A stretch of 64,000 nt of DNA. Origin: Methylomonas koyamae (lineage in GTDB: Bacteria > Pseudomonadota > Gammaproteobacteria > Methylococcales > Methylomonadaceae). The DNA lies in contig NZ_AP019777.1 in NCBI RefSeq assembly GCF_019669905.1, forward strand, positions 4,340,001 to 4,404,000. Reading direction: 5' to 3'. Positions 1 through 8,568 of the stretch are shown here, piece by piece. Below the pieces are notes generated by a model. That model searched no databases, had not been told where the DNA came from, and worked only from the letters and a program-made list of their open reading frames with translations. The translations under genes were made by a program, and so were the position numbers. Each line of letters opens with the position of its first letter. The first letter of the stretch is position 1.

Positions 1-315
1 TATGACCAACCGGCGTTCGTCAACAAACTCAAGACGCAAGACATCAAAGCCCATGTTGCTCGCAAAAAGACCGGCAGTGCCGTCGATGGCCGCACCGCGC
101 GCGGCAAAGCGTACGCTCAAAGCCTCAAGCGCCGCAAAATCGTCGAAGAAGCCTTCGGCTGGATCAAGACCGTCGGGGGCCTGCGTAAAACCCGCCACAT
201 CGGCTTAGCCAAAGTCGCAGGTCAGGCCTTGTTTTGCTTTGCCGCCTACAACCTGACGCGCTTGCTCAACCTATTGGTGTTCACGCCGAAACCGGCGTGG
301 AGTGCGCCCACCTAG
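1..315 (+). CDS. IS5-like transposase, C-terminal part
   Basis: The reading frame is open from base 1 to a TAG stop at 313-315, giving 104 residues of a DDE transposase C-terminus. The stretch KRRKIVEEAFGWIKTVGGLR followed by ARHIG-like and FAAYNLTRLLNLL segments is typical of IS5-like transposases; the E of VEEAFGW is the likely catalytic glutamate of the DDE triad. The N-terminus and both aspartates lie upstream of the window, so it cannot be said whether the gene is intact. A GC-rich hairpin follows the stop. Another IS family with the same C-terminal fold is possible. Confidence 0.8.
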   Translation, partial: YDQPAFVNKLKTQDIKAHVARKKTGSAVDGRTARGKAYAQSLKRRKIVEEAFGWIKTVGGLRKTRHIGLAKVAGQALFCFAAYNLTRLLNLLVFTPKPAWSAPT

Positions 316-324
316 GGCGAAGTG

Positions 325-357
325 CGCCTGAAAACCGTCCACAGACGGCTTCAGGCG
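325..357 (+). terminator. Hairpin behind the transposase
   Basis: CGCCTGAA (325-332) pairs with TTCAGGCG (350-357), and inside it CCGTC (335-339) pairs with GACGG (344-348). The hairpin is followed by AATAAAAAG and not by a T-run, so termination is only plausible. Confidence 0.45.
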
Positions 358-484
358 AATAAAAAGCCCTTGAAACAGGGGCAAAACGGTTGAAACTCGA
401 TGTCATGACCGATTTCAACACGAAAAAATCACGGAAACCGTGGGTAAGGGGAAATATCAGTGGGTTTTTCACCAGCCTGCTATA

Positions 485-748
485 GCCCACTATGGCCATT
501 CCTCGCCTATACCGTCAAGCATCTGGAGCTATGACTGGTTAAAAATAAAATTGCCGACGCTCAATCAGATAGAGTGACCGTCTGCTTAGAGTCGGCTCAA
601 TACCTTCAGTGCTAGTGCTTAATTGCGTTAATTGGTGATAACTAAAATCGGTTAATAATCAAAATGTTAGAATTGATTTCCATATCGCTTATTTATGCAA
701 TTAAACACTAGATTAAGCGCTACGGCTCCGACTTGTCTAGCAGATGAA
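485..748. other. Intergenic, no gene seen
   Basis: AT-richer spacer between the insertion sequence end and the 3' end of the DUF2452 gene. No open frame with coding character, no repeat and no clear promoter was found. Confidence 0.5.
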
Positions 749-1321
749 TTATTCCGCCGCCCCAATCAGCAGCCTTTCCGCCTGCCGATAACTCAAGCCG
801 GAAATACCCGATTTCTGCATCGATTGTTTCAGCGAATAGGCCAATGCCGAGGCGAGGATGCGGGAGTAATACGGCAGGGTTTCCAGGTAGACCGGCAAGG
901 CATCGTCGATGGTTTCGGCTTGCTGCAGTTTTTGTTCGAGTTGCCGGCGGCGGTCGGCGATTTCTTGGAGGAATGCGCGATCAGCGGCGCAATCTGCCGA
1001 TAACGCCAAGGTCCAGGTTAAATCGGATTGTAATTGGCAAGCGCCGATATAGCGACCGGACCGGGCTGGCGACCATTGTTCCGGGGCAATTAACGACAAG
1101 CGATACTGTCCATCCTTGCAATACAGCCAATAACTTTGCCCGGCGGTCGGTTTGAAGCGAATCTGGCTGTTTAACACGAACAGCGAAGTAAACAAGTCGC
1201 TGCCGATTTGTTGAATGTTCTTGGCGGGGGCGACCAGTTGCTGCTTGGCGTGTTGCAAACTATCCAGTATCGAGACGGCGCCCTTTCCCTGCGGATTTGC
1301 CGGTTTAATCGTTAAGTTCAT
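749..1321 (-). CDS. DUF2452 family protein
   Basis: A 190-residue soluble protein with the DUF2452 (human C1orf50-like) signature: NPQGKG near the N-terminus, then YWLYCKDGQYRLSLIAPEQW and GACQLQSDLTWTL in the middle. The function of the family is unknown. The C-terminal third is predicted helical and rich in Gln, Leu and Ala. The frame can be extended to a TTG at 1381, but the ATG at 1321 puts the conserved NPQGKG motif close to the start, as in the family. The gene stands alone, between the IS element and the photolyase operon. Confidence 0.75.
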   Translation of the reverse strand: MNLTIKPANPQGKGAVSILDSLQHAKQQLVAPAKNIQQIGSDLFTSLFVLNSQIRFKPTAGQSYWLYCKDGQYRLSLIAPEQWSPARSGRYIGACQLQSDLTWTLALSADCAADRAFLQEIADRRRQLEQKLQQAETIDDALPVYLETLPYYSRILASALAYSLKQSMQKSGISGLSYRQAERLLIGAAE

Positions 1322-1485
1322 AGTCCAAGTATCGGCTAAGTTTGCAAAAAAGTGTCCGGAAGATTCTATCAACGCCGTCAATCTGGAGAGTTGTCGTGCG
1401 TGGCTTTGCTTTCCTCAACCCAGTCCTCTCCTTTATGCCCCAGCCGTTAAATTAAAGATTGGGGGGACCGGCTTGTTCAAATCCC

Positions 1486-1580
1486 GTAGGAGCAGGCCAT
1501 GCCTGCGACCAAAGGCGATTGGTCGCGGGCATCGCCCGCTCTTACCATCATTAACTTAACGACATTGCTTTATGCTCTCC
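1486..1580. repeat. Intergenic palindromic repeat
   Basis: GTAGGAGCAGGCCATGCCTG and the later GGTCGCGGGCATCGCCCGCT form two GC-rich arms of about 30 bases around GACCAAAGGCGATTGGTC. The element ends with TTAACTTAACGACATTGCTT, a tail that returns almost unchanged behind another repeat at 5288-5310. It looks like a dispersed REP-type or small MITE-type element. Borders are approximate. Confidence 0.6.
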
Positions 1581-1650
1581 GGGTGCGACGGAGGAGGTTT
1601 TTTTTCAGCGATTGATGGCTGTCCGATTACCACGGCTAGCGCCAAACGCC

Positions 1651-3180
1651 TCAAAGCCTATCCAAATCCGCCAAAACCGCTTCGGCTCGGCGAACGATAG
1701 CATCGCGTTCGGCCGGCGCAAATCGGTCCAGATTGCGGTAAACCATACTCACGCGCGGATTGCGCTGGAGCTTGTCGCGATGGCGGCTGAAGAAATGCCA
1801 GTACAGCGCATTGAACGGACAGGCCCGGTCGCCGCTGCGGGCTTTTTTATCGTAGCGGCAGCCTTTGCAGTAGTCGCTCATTCGGTCGATGTAGGCCGCG
1901 CTGGACACGTAAGGCTTGGTAGCCAGCAAGCCGCCGTCGGCGAATTGGCTCATGCCCAGGGTGTTGGGCAATTCCACCCATTCGAAGGCGTCGATATACA
2001 CCCCCAGATACCAGCGATGCACCGCCTCCGCCGCCAGGCCGGCCAATAAGGCGAAATTGCCGATCACCATCAAACGCTGGATATGGTGGGCGTAAGCGTA
2101 TCGCAGCGATTGGCCGATGCTGGCGGCCAGGCAGTTCATTTGGGTTTCGCCGGTCCAGAACCAGGCCGGCAGCGGCCGGTCGTGGCCGAAATGGTTTTGC
2201 GACAAATACGCCGGCATTTTTGCCCAGTACACCCCGCGCACATACTCGCGCCAACCGATAATCTGCCGGACAAAACCCTCGACGGCCGCCAACGGTGCCT
2301 GTCCTTGGCGATGAGCGGCTTCGGCTCGCTCGACCACCTCGCGCGGATTGAGCATTTTGCTGTTCAACGCAAACGACAACAGCGAATGAAACAGCCGCCA
2401 ACTGCGCCGGCTCATCGCGTCTTGAAACGCGCCGAAAAGCGGCAAGCCGTCGGCGATAAACGCATCGAGTTGCTGTAAGGCTTGGGCGCGATTCAAAGGC
2501 CAGCGAAAGTCGTCGGCGCCCGCTTCACCAAAACTATTCACACCTGCTGCGACGATGTCTTGCCACAGCTCGGCATGGTCATGGCGCAGCCGATTGTCGT
2601 ATGGCGCCGCCGGTACGCCCGGCCAGGCCTTGCGGTTGTCGTGGTCGAAATTCCATTGCCCGCCCAGCGGGCGTTGGTTGGCATCCAACAACACGCAGTA
2701 TTTGACCCGCATCCTGCGGTAAAAATTTTCCATCAGCCAATGCGGCTGGTTGCCGAACAACTCCCCGGCGTCCTTGCGTTGGGTGTAGAAATGCTCACTG
2801 TCGCAGGCTTGGTTGGAGACAGCCAGATTTTGGCAATACTGCCGCAACTGTTGGTCCAGCCGCCATTCGTCGGGCAGTTGGTATTCGAAACGTTGCGCTT
2901 GGTAGCGTTCGATCAAACAATCCAGATTGGCCGGTAGCGATTGTCGATTGTCGGCATCGTCGATTTTCAGGTAATGCACCCGATGGCCTTGAGCGGCCAA
3001 ATGTCGGGCAAAATCGCGCATCGCCGCGAAAATGCCGATGACTTTTTGGGCGTGATGCAGCACGTAATCGGTTTCCTGGCGGATTTCCATCAGCGTGTAG
3101 ACCACGTTGTTATCGGTTTGCGCAAACCAGCTATGCAACGGGTTGAGCTGGTCGCCCAGAATCAGGCGCAACGTGGTCAT
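1651..3180 (-). CDS. FeS-BCP type photolyase (PhrB-like, (6-4) photolyase family)
   Basis: A 509-residue protein of the cryptochrome/photolyase superfamily, bacterial iron-sulfur branch, whose characterised members repair (6-4) photoproducts with FAD and a 4Fe-4S cluster. It opens with [17 protein letters not shown], typical of this branch. Four cysteines at residues 350, 438, 441 and 454 (the last three as CKGC-x12-C) are, from memory, at the same positions as the cluster ligands of Agrobacterium PhrB. The ATG at 3180 is chosen because upstream codons (frame open to 3471) overlap the next gene and lack similarity. It is the last gene of a minus-strand operon with another photolyase 145 bases upstream. 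Confidence 0.9.
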   Translation of the reverse strand: MTTLRLILGDQLNPLHSWFAQTDNNVVYTLMEIRQETDYVLHHAQKVIGIFAAMRDFARHLAAQGHRVHYLKIDDADNRQSLPANLDCLIERYQAQRFEYQLPDEWRLDQQLRQYCQNLAVSNQACDSEHFYTQRKDAGELFGNQPHWLMENFYRRMRVKYCVLLDANQRPLGGQWNFDHDNRKAWPGVPAAPYDNRLRHDHAELWQDIVAAGVNSFGEAGADDFRWPLNRAQALQQLDAFIADGLPLFGAFQDAMSRRSWRLFHSLLSFALNSKMLNPREVVERAEAAHRQGQAPLAAVEGFVRQIIGWREYVRGVYWAKMPAYLSQNHFGHDRPLPAWFWTGETQMNCLAASIGQSLRYAYAHHIQRLMVIGNFALLAGLAAEAVHRWYLGVYIDAFEWVELPNTLGMSQFADGGLLATKPYVSSAAYIDRMSDYCKGCRYDKKARSGDRACPFNALYWHFFSRHRDKLQRNPRVSMVYRNLDRFAPAERDAIVRRAEAVLADLDRL

Positions 3181-3325
3181 GTTTCCGCTGCCGATGAGCG
3201 TTGGTTGCGGCAGCGTGTCGAACAATATTTCACCGCATCCCAGTCCTTGGCCCATTTCTTCCGCCAGGCAAACGGCCGGCTGCATACCGGGCAGATTTTC
3301 GATGGCAACGACAGCTTGCGGTGCA

Positions 3326-4849
3326 TCAAAACTCCAGCTCGGTTTGTACCCAAGCGCCGGCGATGGGTTTGGCTGGGCGGCGGGGCATGGGCCGCTTGCG
3401 CGAGCCGTGTTTCTCGACAATCGCCGCCTTGGCGGCTTTGACCTCGGACCGGCCGCGAATTGCATAGACACGGGCTTTGGCTCGGTGGGTGGCGGTTTCC
3501 AGATCGACTAGCGGCTGGGCAATATCGACGCCGACTTTAACCCCACATTGTTGCTGCAATTTTGCCGGCATCCGCCACGGTTCGAACAGCCAGTTGTCCG
3601 GCACCCGGCGCAGTGCCGGCAGCCATTGCCTGACAAAATGGCCGTGCGGATCGTGGTCGCGGGCTTGCTTGATCGGGTTATAGACGCGGGAGGCATTGAT
3701 GCCGGTGGTTCCAGCCTGCATTTGCATCTGGCTCCAATGAATGCCGGGTTCGTAATCCAGAAACTGCCGGGCCAGCCACGTCCCGACCGGTTGCCAGTGC
3801 AACCACAACGGATAAGCGGCCACCGACACCAGCATCGCTCGCATCCGGAAATTCAACCAGCCGGTGTGGTTCAGCATGGCCACGCAGGCATCGACCAGCG
3901 GCCAACCGCTGCGGCCTTCGCTCAGGGCTTGAAAATGCGCCGGATTCCAATCCGCTTCGCGCAGACCGTCGTAACCGCGATGCATATTCCTAAATTCCAG
4001 CTCCGGCTCGCTTTCCAATTTCTGGATGAAATGGCAATGCCAATACAAGCGGCTGACGAAAGCGGTCAGGCCGGCGCGGCGGGCATCGCCGGTTGGCAGA
4101 GCATCGATCTGGCGGCGGCTGGCTTGCACCACTTCACGCAGACTCAAACAACCGAAGGCCAGATACGCCGACAAACGCGAGCAAGCGCTCGGCGCCGACA
4201 GCGGCGAGGAGATTCCTCCCCGGTAACGGCCGCTGCGCTCGAACAAGAAATCGCGCAAGGTTGCTATGGCTGGCCGGCGGCCGCCGCGCTGGCGTTGCGG
4301 CGGATCGGCCTGGGTCAGGCCCAGGCTTTGCGGTTCGGGCAACGTCAGCGGTGAAGGCGCGTTGATCCAGCGGCAGCTGGGCACCTCAAGGCACGGGGCG
4401 GCCATCAATGCTTCCCAATGAGCTTGCCAATGGTCGCGACTTGATAGGCACCGCACCACGCCGAACTGGGCAAATTCACGCCACGGCAAACCGCGTTTCC
4501 GGCACCAGCGCTGCACGGCCAAATCGCGTTGAAAGCTCAGCCAGTTGCCGGTTTCCTGATGCGAATACAGCGCCGCAAACGGGGCTTCGTGCCAGAGCCG
4601 ATCCAGAACATCGACCACTTCCCCAACTTCGATGCGCAAACCGCCGCCGCGCTTGCGTAACGCACTATCAAGATCGATTAGGCTTTCCCGCAGAAATTGG
4701 TAATGCTGGGTCGCGGCATCGACCGCCTGCCACAGGCTGGGCTCGATAATGTACAGACATAACACCGGCCCGTGCCGGCTGGCGTGCCACAATGCCGCAT
4801 GGTCGTGCAGGCGCAGATCGCGCTTGAACCAGACCAGGTGGTAACTCAT
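3326..4849 (-). CDS. FAD-dependent DNA photolyase/cryptochrome family protein
   Basis: A 507-residue flavoprotein with an N-terminal alpha/beta antenna-binding domain ([17 protein letters not shown], about residues 1-130) and a C-terminal FAD-binding helical domain (about 200-480). The latter has [35 protein letters not shown] and [14 protein letters not shown], matching the photolyase FAD signature. The usual class I GWMHNRxRM motif is replaced by [10 protein letters not shown], so a divergent photolyase or cryptochrome is possible and the substrate (CPD or other) cannot be told. The C-terminus is basic (KPIAGAW). It lies 3 bases behind the Trp-rich protein gene, in one operon with the FeS photolyase. 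Confidence 0.87.
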   Translation of the reverse strand: MSYHLVWFKRDLRLHDHAALWHASRHGPVLCLYIIEPSLWQAVDAATQHYQFLRESLIDLDSALRKRGGGLRIEVGEVVDVLDRLWHEAPFAALYSHQETGNWLSFQRDLAVQRWCRKRGLPWREFAQFGVVRCLSSRDHWQAHWEALMAAPCLEVPSCRWINAPSPLTLPEPQSLGLTQADPPQRQRGGRRPAIATLRDFLFERSGRYRGGISSPLSAPSACSRLSAYLAFGCLSLREVVQASRRQIDALPTGDARRAGLTAFVSRLYWHCHFIQKLESEPELEFRNMHRGYDGLREADWNPAHFQALSEGRSGWPLVDACVAMLNHTGWLNFRMRAMLVSVAAYPLWLHWQPVGTWLARQFLDYEPGIHWSQMQMQAGTTGINASRVYNPIKQARDHDPHGHFVRQWLPALRRVPDNWLFEPWRMPAKLQQQCGVKVGVDIAQPLVDLETATHRAKARVYAIRGRSEVKAAKAAIVEKHGSRKRPMPRRPAKPIAGAWVQTELEF

Positions 4850-4852
4850 CGC

Positions 4853-5089
4853 TTAATGCCAGCCCTGGCGCCAGACTTGAACGTCCAGCAAATCCCGCCA
4901 CGGCAGCACTTGCAGGCGTTTGCTGTACACCGCCTCCAGTTCGATCCATTCCAGCGGCGCGGCCGGATCGTCCGGCCACAGCACCTTGCTGACGATGAAA
5001 TGCTTTTCTTTACGCTGCGGCGCCACGGCGGTCCACTTGCTGAGCAGCAGTTTGCGCGGATTGAGCTTGGGAGGTTTGGTTGTGGTCAT
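4853..5089 (-). CDS. TIGR02450-type Trp-rich small protein
   Basis: A 78-residue protein with conserved tryptophans: LLLSKWTAVAPQRKEKHF, then VLWPDDPAAPLEWIELEAVY and a C-terminal VQVWRQGWH. This matches the small Trp-rich family TIGR02450, which has no known function but is often found beside photolyase or cryptochrome genes. Its stop is 3 bases from the start of the photolyase gene, so it is the first gene of a three-gene light-response operon. The ATG at 5089 is the only reasonable start. Confidence 0.8.
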   Translation of the reverse strand: MTTTKPPKLNPRKLLLSKWTAVAPQRKEKHFIVSKVLWPDDPAAPLEWIELEAVYSKRLQVLPWRDLLDVQVWRQGWH

Positions 5090-5207
5090 GGCGGACTGGG
5101 CGCAGATTGTTTTTCTGCGAGCTTACCAGCCGATCGCAAAATGGCGAGTGTATGCCGCATAGCAAAACCGGCCGGCAAGTCAATTCGGTTAAGCGGTTCG
5201 ATTTTCA

Positions 5208-5310
5208 CTCCCCTCTTTGAAAAAGAGGGGGCGGGGGAGATTTTTCAAATCGCCCTCGATCCCCCTTTTCCAAAGGGGGAGGCTGGCTTAACTTAACGGC
5301 ATTGGTTTGC
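5208..5310. repeat. Intergenic double-hairpin repeat
   Basis: Two purine/pyrimidine-biased hairpins in tandem: CCCCTCTTTGAAAAAGAGGGG (about 5209-5230) and CCCCCTTTTCCAAAGGGGG (about 5260-5280). They are joined by a GGGGGAGATTTTTC spacer and followed by CTTAACTTAACGGCATTGGTTT. The tail matches that of the repeat at 1486-1580. Such elements are dispersed in intergenic DNA; mobility by an outside transposase is inferred only. Confidence 0.6.
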
Positions 5311-5356
5311 AATCAGGCTCACGCTATCGCGAGAGTCTGGGTCGTCACTGGGTACA

Positions 5357-6490
5357 TCAATTCCCCGGCTGCAAGGCCACTTCCACTTCGCGGGTCTGGC
5401 CATTATTGACCACCCGAACTTTGACGACATCGCCGACTTTTTGGTCGTCCAGGCGGGCGAATAATTTCGACAGCGTATCCACTTCCTTGCCGTTAATGGC
5501 GACGATGATGTCGCCCGGCATGATGCCGTTCGGCGAGACTTCAACGCCGCGCAGGCCGGCTTTATCGGCTGCCGAACCGGGTTGTACCCGCAACACCGCG
5601 ACGCCGGCCGTGCCGGTCAATTCGGCCAATCGCTGATTCATTTGCTGGTCGATTTCGATACCCAGCGCCGGGCGAATGTATTTGCCCTGTTTAATCAATT
5701 CCGGCACTACCCGCATCACGGTATCGACCGGCACCGCAAAGCCGATGCCGGCCGAGGCGCCGCTGGGGCTGTAAATCGCGGTATTGATGCCGATCAGGCG
5801 GCCGGCGGAATCCAGCAACGGCCCGCCGGAGTTGCCGGGATTGATCGCCGCGTCGGTCTGGATCAAATGCTCGACCGCCGGGCCGTCCTGGCCGCCCAGC
5901 GAACGGTCCAGCGCCGAGACGATGCCGCTGGTCAAGGTCCAGTCCAAACCGAACGGATTGCCAATGGCAAACACCTTTTGCCCGACCTTGAGGTCGTTGC
6001 TGGTGCCGACCGGCACCGGCGGCGGCCGTTTGAAGCCGACACCGATTTTCAATACCGCGATGTCGTGCACCTGGCTGGCGCCGACCAGCGCCGCTTTATA
6101 ATCGCGGCCGTCGGCTAGTTTGACGGTGGCTTCGTTGGCGCCGGCGATGACGTGGAAATTGGTGACCACGTGGCCGGCCTCGTCCCAGATAAAGCCCGAG
6201 CCGGAGCCCTTGGGCACCGAGAATACGTTGCGGGTCCAGGCGTCGCGCACCAGCGAGGCGGTGGTGATGTAAACCACCGAGTCGCGGGATTTCTCGAACA
6301 GCTCGATGGTGCTTTTCTCGTCGGCCGCCAAATCGCCGCGCGCGGCCACGGTTCTGGGCGTTGCCGGCTGGTTGGTGGTCGGCGCCGGCAGCCAGTGCCA
6401 CAGCAGCATCAAAGCCGCCGCCACCGCGCCGAGCGCAAACACCCGTTTGACGAACAGATCGGGAGAATGGGGTTGATTGGGGTAGCGCAT
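5357..6490 (-). CDS. DegS/DegQ-like serine protease with one PDZ domain
   Basis: A 377-residue trypsin-like protease of the HtrA family. A hydrophobic segment at residues 17-34 (VFALGAVAAALMLLWHWL) should anchor it in the inner membrane facing the periplasm. The catalytic triad is visible as His113 (VTNFHVI), Asp143 (HDIAVLKI) and Ser221 (NPGNSGGPLL). A single PDZ domain fills about residues 280-370. One PDZ plus an uncleaved anchor fits DegS, the protease that starts RseA cleavage in the sigma-E response, but no rse genes are near, so the partner is not shown. It is monocistronic. Confidence 0.88.
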   Translation of the reverse strand: MRYPNQPHSPDLFVKRVFALGAVAAALMLLWHWLPAPTTNQPATPRTVAARGDLAADEKSTIELFEKSRDSVVYITTASLVRDAWTRNVFSVPKGSGSGFIWDEAGHVVTNFHVIAGANEATVKLADGRDYKAALVGASQVHDIAVLKIGVGFKRPPPVPVGTSNDLKVGQKVFAIGNPFGLDWTLTSGIVSALDRSLGGQDGPAVEHLIQTDAAINPGNSGGPLLDSAGRLIGINTAIYSPSGASAGIGFAVPVDTVMRVVPELIKQGKYIRPALGIEIDQQMNQRLAELTGTAGVAVLRVQPGSAADKAGLRGVEVSPNGIMPGDIIVAINGKEVDTLSKLFARLDDQKVGDVVKVRVVNNGQTREVEVALQPGN

Positions 6491-6909
6491 AGTGGCCTCC
6501 GGCTGCTTGGTTCTGATGCCGGCAACATGGTAGCGCGTTTAGCGGTTTTCAAGCGCGGCTTGTGCGAAACAGCCGCCCTATTCCCATTAGCTTACGGTTC
6601 TCACTGCAATTTGCAACACACCGAGTCTTCATCGTATTGCCGAAAACCTCGCTTCGCACACATCTACAATCCCGCCCAGTGGAAATTACCGGCCATAAAG
6701 CCGATCTGCAAAGCAGCCGCCATTTTTCCGGCCGGGAAAAGCCGACGGCCCGGTCCCAGTGTTTGCCGAACAGCGGCTTGAACCCAAGCCCGCCCAGCAT
6801 AAAGCAGGCAGTTCCGGCGCTCAAAAAAGCAGGCATTGTCATCGCGTGTCTTCTGAACGGTTGGCCGGCAGCGTTCCGGCGCCGCCGCAATGGCGCCTCG
6901 GCCGATTGG
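6491..6909. other. Intergenic, no gene seen
   Basis: 419 bases upstream of the protease gene. Both strands carry open frames, but they are basic, cysteine-rich and low in family-like character, as shadow frames are. No terminator, repeat or RNA gene was recognised. Confidence 0.4.
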
Positions 6910-7380
6910 CTAATAATAGACCAGCGAAGCGGTGCAGTTCAGGTCCACATATCTCGACGCATTGACCACGCCTTTGGCCGGTTCGCCGCTAAACGGCGTG
7001 GCAACCCGAGTCAGAACCAATTGGCTGGAGAAGGCTTGCGGGGCGTCGCCCAGGGCGAATTGCGGGATCACCAGCGTTGCGTGCTCGATACGCAAATCCG
7101 GGATATGTTCCAAAGTGACTTCCCACAACTCGCCGATCAAGGTTGATTCCCGCGTAATATCGGCTTCCTTGAACGAGTATTTTTTCCGGCCCAGTTCCAA
7201 GTTCAGCACGGTCGCAGCCGGCAGGATGCCGACTTGCGCTTTGCTGCCGATGCTCAGCGTCAGATCGGCGCCACGGCCGGAACATTGGTAAAAGTTAGGT
7301 TGTTGTATCGCATTTGCGGTACCGGCTAATGCCGCCGATAACAAAACACCGGCGATCATCGTTGCGTATTTCGATTTCAT
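6910..7380 (-). CDS. Exported protein of unknown function
   Basis: A 156-residue protein with a clear Sec signal peptide: a short basic start, MIAGVLLSAALAGT and an ANA/I cleavage site near residue 24. The mature part has two cysteines (YQCSGRGADL and DLNCTASLVYY) that could form a disulfide, and a beta-rich, hydrophobic-alternating pattern. No known family was recognised. An SD sequence (GGAG) stands 8 bases before the ATG. The gene is single and divergent from the small protein gene at 7739. Confidence 0.7.
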   Translation of the reverse strand: MKSKYATMIAGVLLSAALAGTANAIQQPNFYQCSGRGADLTLSIGSKAQVGILPAATVLNLELGRKKYSFKEADITRESTLIGELWEVTLEHIPDLRIEHATLVIPQFALGDAPQAFSSQLVLTRVATPFSGEPAKGVVNASRYVDLNCTASLVYY

Positions 7381-7738
7381 GGCCTACTCCAAAATTTCAA
7401 GCGTTAAAAATCCGGATGCCGTTACAGCGCTGCGCCGTTAGCGAGCGAAAGTCGCCGGCGTCTAGCGAACCTTCTCGGTGGAGCCACAATAACGCCAAAC
7501 CCTATCCGGCAACATCCTCCGCAAGTAGGGTAAATTGCAGCGAGCTGGTTTGAGAGTAACTGCGGCCATTCGAGCGTGTGCCGGTGCCGGCCGCGACAAG
7601 GTCCGCAACCACTAGCGACGCGTCTTTGGCCGCAGCGCGCAACACAGGCGGCAAGCGCCGATTGCCGGGAACTAAATCCCTAGCGCCCCAGTCGGCCATT
7701 GCGCCCGATACTGCTGCAGACAAACAGAGGTGACTACG
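7381..7738. other. Divergent spacer between two small exported-protein genes
   Basis: About 360 bases that must carry the promoters of both flanking genes. No good -35/-10 pair, sigma-54 site or repeat was found by eye. Confidence 0.4.
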
Positions 7739-8005
7739 ATGAAAACCAATAACAACACACTGAAAATCATGGGCTTGGCTGTCTTGTTCGGACTCTGGCT
7801 GACGCCGGTCCGGGCCGAGCACGGCGAACATGCGGCGGCAAAAACGCCGCCCCCGCCCGAAGAAGAAGTCGAATACGAGTTCTACGATTACCATGCCGGC
7901 ATCACCTACACCGGCACCTTACAGAATTATTTATTCCGCCATTCGGAAAAAACCCAGCATCCGCAGGAGCAGACCTATCCGGAGCTGGAGTACCATGACC
8001 GGTAA
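7739..8005 (+). CDS. Small acidic exported protein, unknown
   Basis: An 88-residue protein with a signal peptide (MKTNNNTLKIMGLAVLFGLW, cut after VRA near residue 26). The short mature chain begins EHGEHAAAKTPPPPEEEVEY and then runs EFYDYHAGITYTGTLQNYLF, so it is acidic, proline-rich and aromatic, with several histidines. The ATG at 7739 has a GAGGTG ribosome site; an in-frame GTG at 7730 is inside that site. No family recognised. The EHGEH and EHD clusters could bind metal, which is speculation. Confidence 0.65.
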   Translation: MKTNNNTLKIMGLAVLFGLWLTPVRAEHGEHAAAKTPPPPEEEVEYEFYDYHAGITYTGTLQNYLFRHSEKTQHPQEQTYPELEYHDR

Positions 8006-8099
8006 CGGGCAACTACAGCCGCGCTGCGGCATGAGGGAGGCTGATGCTATCTTGGGTTAACCTTTCCCGCGGCGGTTTCGGGCACCGCTCGTACAAGGC

Positions 8100-8567
8100 T
8101 TAGCTGGATTTTTTAGCGCGTTCGCGGCGAGCCTTGAAGAAATCGCCGAGCAAGGCGGCACAATCGGCTTGCAGTACGCCGCCGGTCCATTCCACTTTAT
8201 GGTTTAAAAAGGCGGCATCGCTCAGTTGCAGCGCATGGCAGACCGCGCCGCGCTTGGGATCGTAGGCACCGAACACCAAGCGTTTGATGCGGGCATGGGC
8301 TATCGCACCCATGCACATCACGCAGGGCTCCAAGGTCACATAGAGCGTGGTGTCGATCAGCCGATAGTTGTGCAAGACTTGGCCGGCCTTGCGCAACGCG
8401 ACGATTTCGGCGTGGGCGCTGGGGTCGTGGGTTTGAATCGGCTGGTTCCAAGCTTCGGCGATGCAGCGGCCTTCGAGTACCAGCAATGCCCCAACCGGCA
8501 CTTCCCCCTGATCCTCGGCGCGCTGGGCCAAACGGATGGCGTGGCGCATCCATTCCGCGTCGGTCAT
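8100..8567 (-). CDS. tadA: tRNA(Arg) adenosine-34 deaminase
   Basis: A 155-residue cytidine/deoxycytidylate deaminase-fold enzyme that turns adenosine 34 of tRNA-Arg(ACG) into inosine. The zinc site is intact: His52 and Glu54 in SAHAEIVAL, and Cys82 and Cys85 in EPCVMCMGAI. Length and layout match E. coli TadA. The start lies one base after the stop of the Sua5-type gene, so the two tRNA-modification genes form an operon. The C-terminus is basic (KARRERAKKSS). Confidence 0.95.
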   Translation of the reverse strand: MTDAEWMRHAIRLAQRAEDQGEVPVGALLVLEGRCIAEAWNQPIQTHDPSAHAEIVALRKAGQVLHNYRLIDTTLYVTLEPCVMCMGAIAHARIKRLVFGAYDPKRGAVCHALQLSDAAFLNHKVEWTGGVLQADCAALLGDFFKARRERAKKSS

Positions 8568-8568
8568 C

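Larger units (their letters stand above)
1..484 (+). mobile_element. Right part of an IS5-like insertion sequence
   Basis: The window opens inside an insertion sequence. It holds the last third of a transposase, a hairpin behind it, and a likely terminal end near 471-484 (TTTTTCACCAGCCTGCTA), which resembles the CAGCCTGCTA ends of many IS5-like elements. The left end lies outside the window, so neither the matching inverted repeat nor the target duplication can be checked. The exact right border is inferred. Confidence 0.6.

Noticed and set aside
335..357. Resemblance of GACGGCTTCAGG to a Neisseria uptake sequence
   Set aside because: It is only part of the hairpin behind the transposase, is not the canonical uptake word, and the organism is not Neisseria-like.
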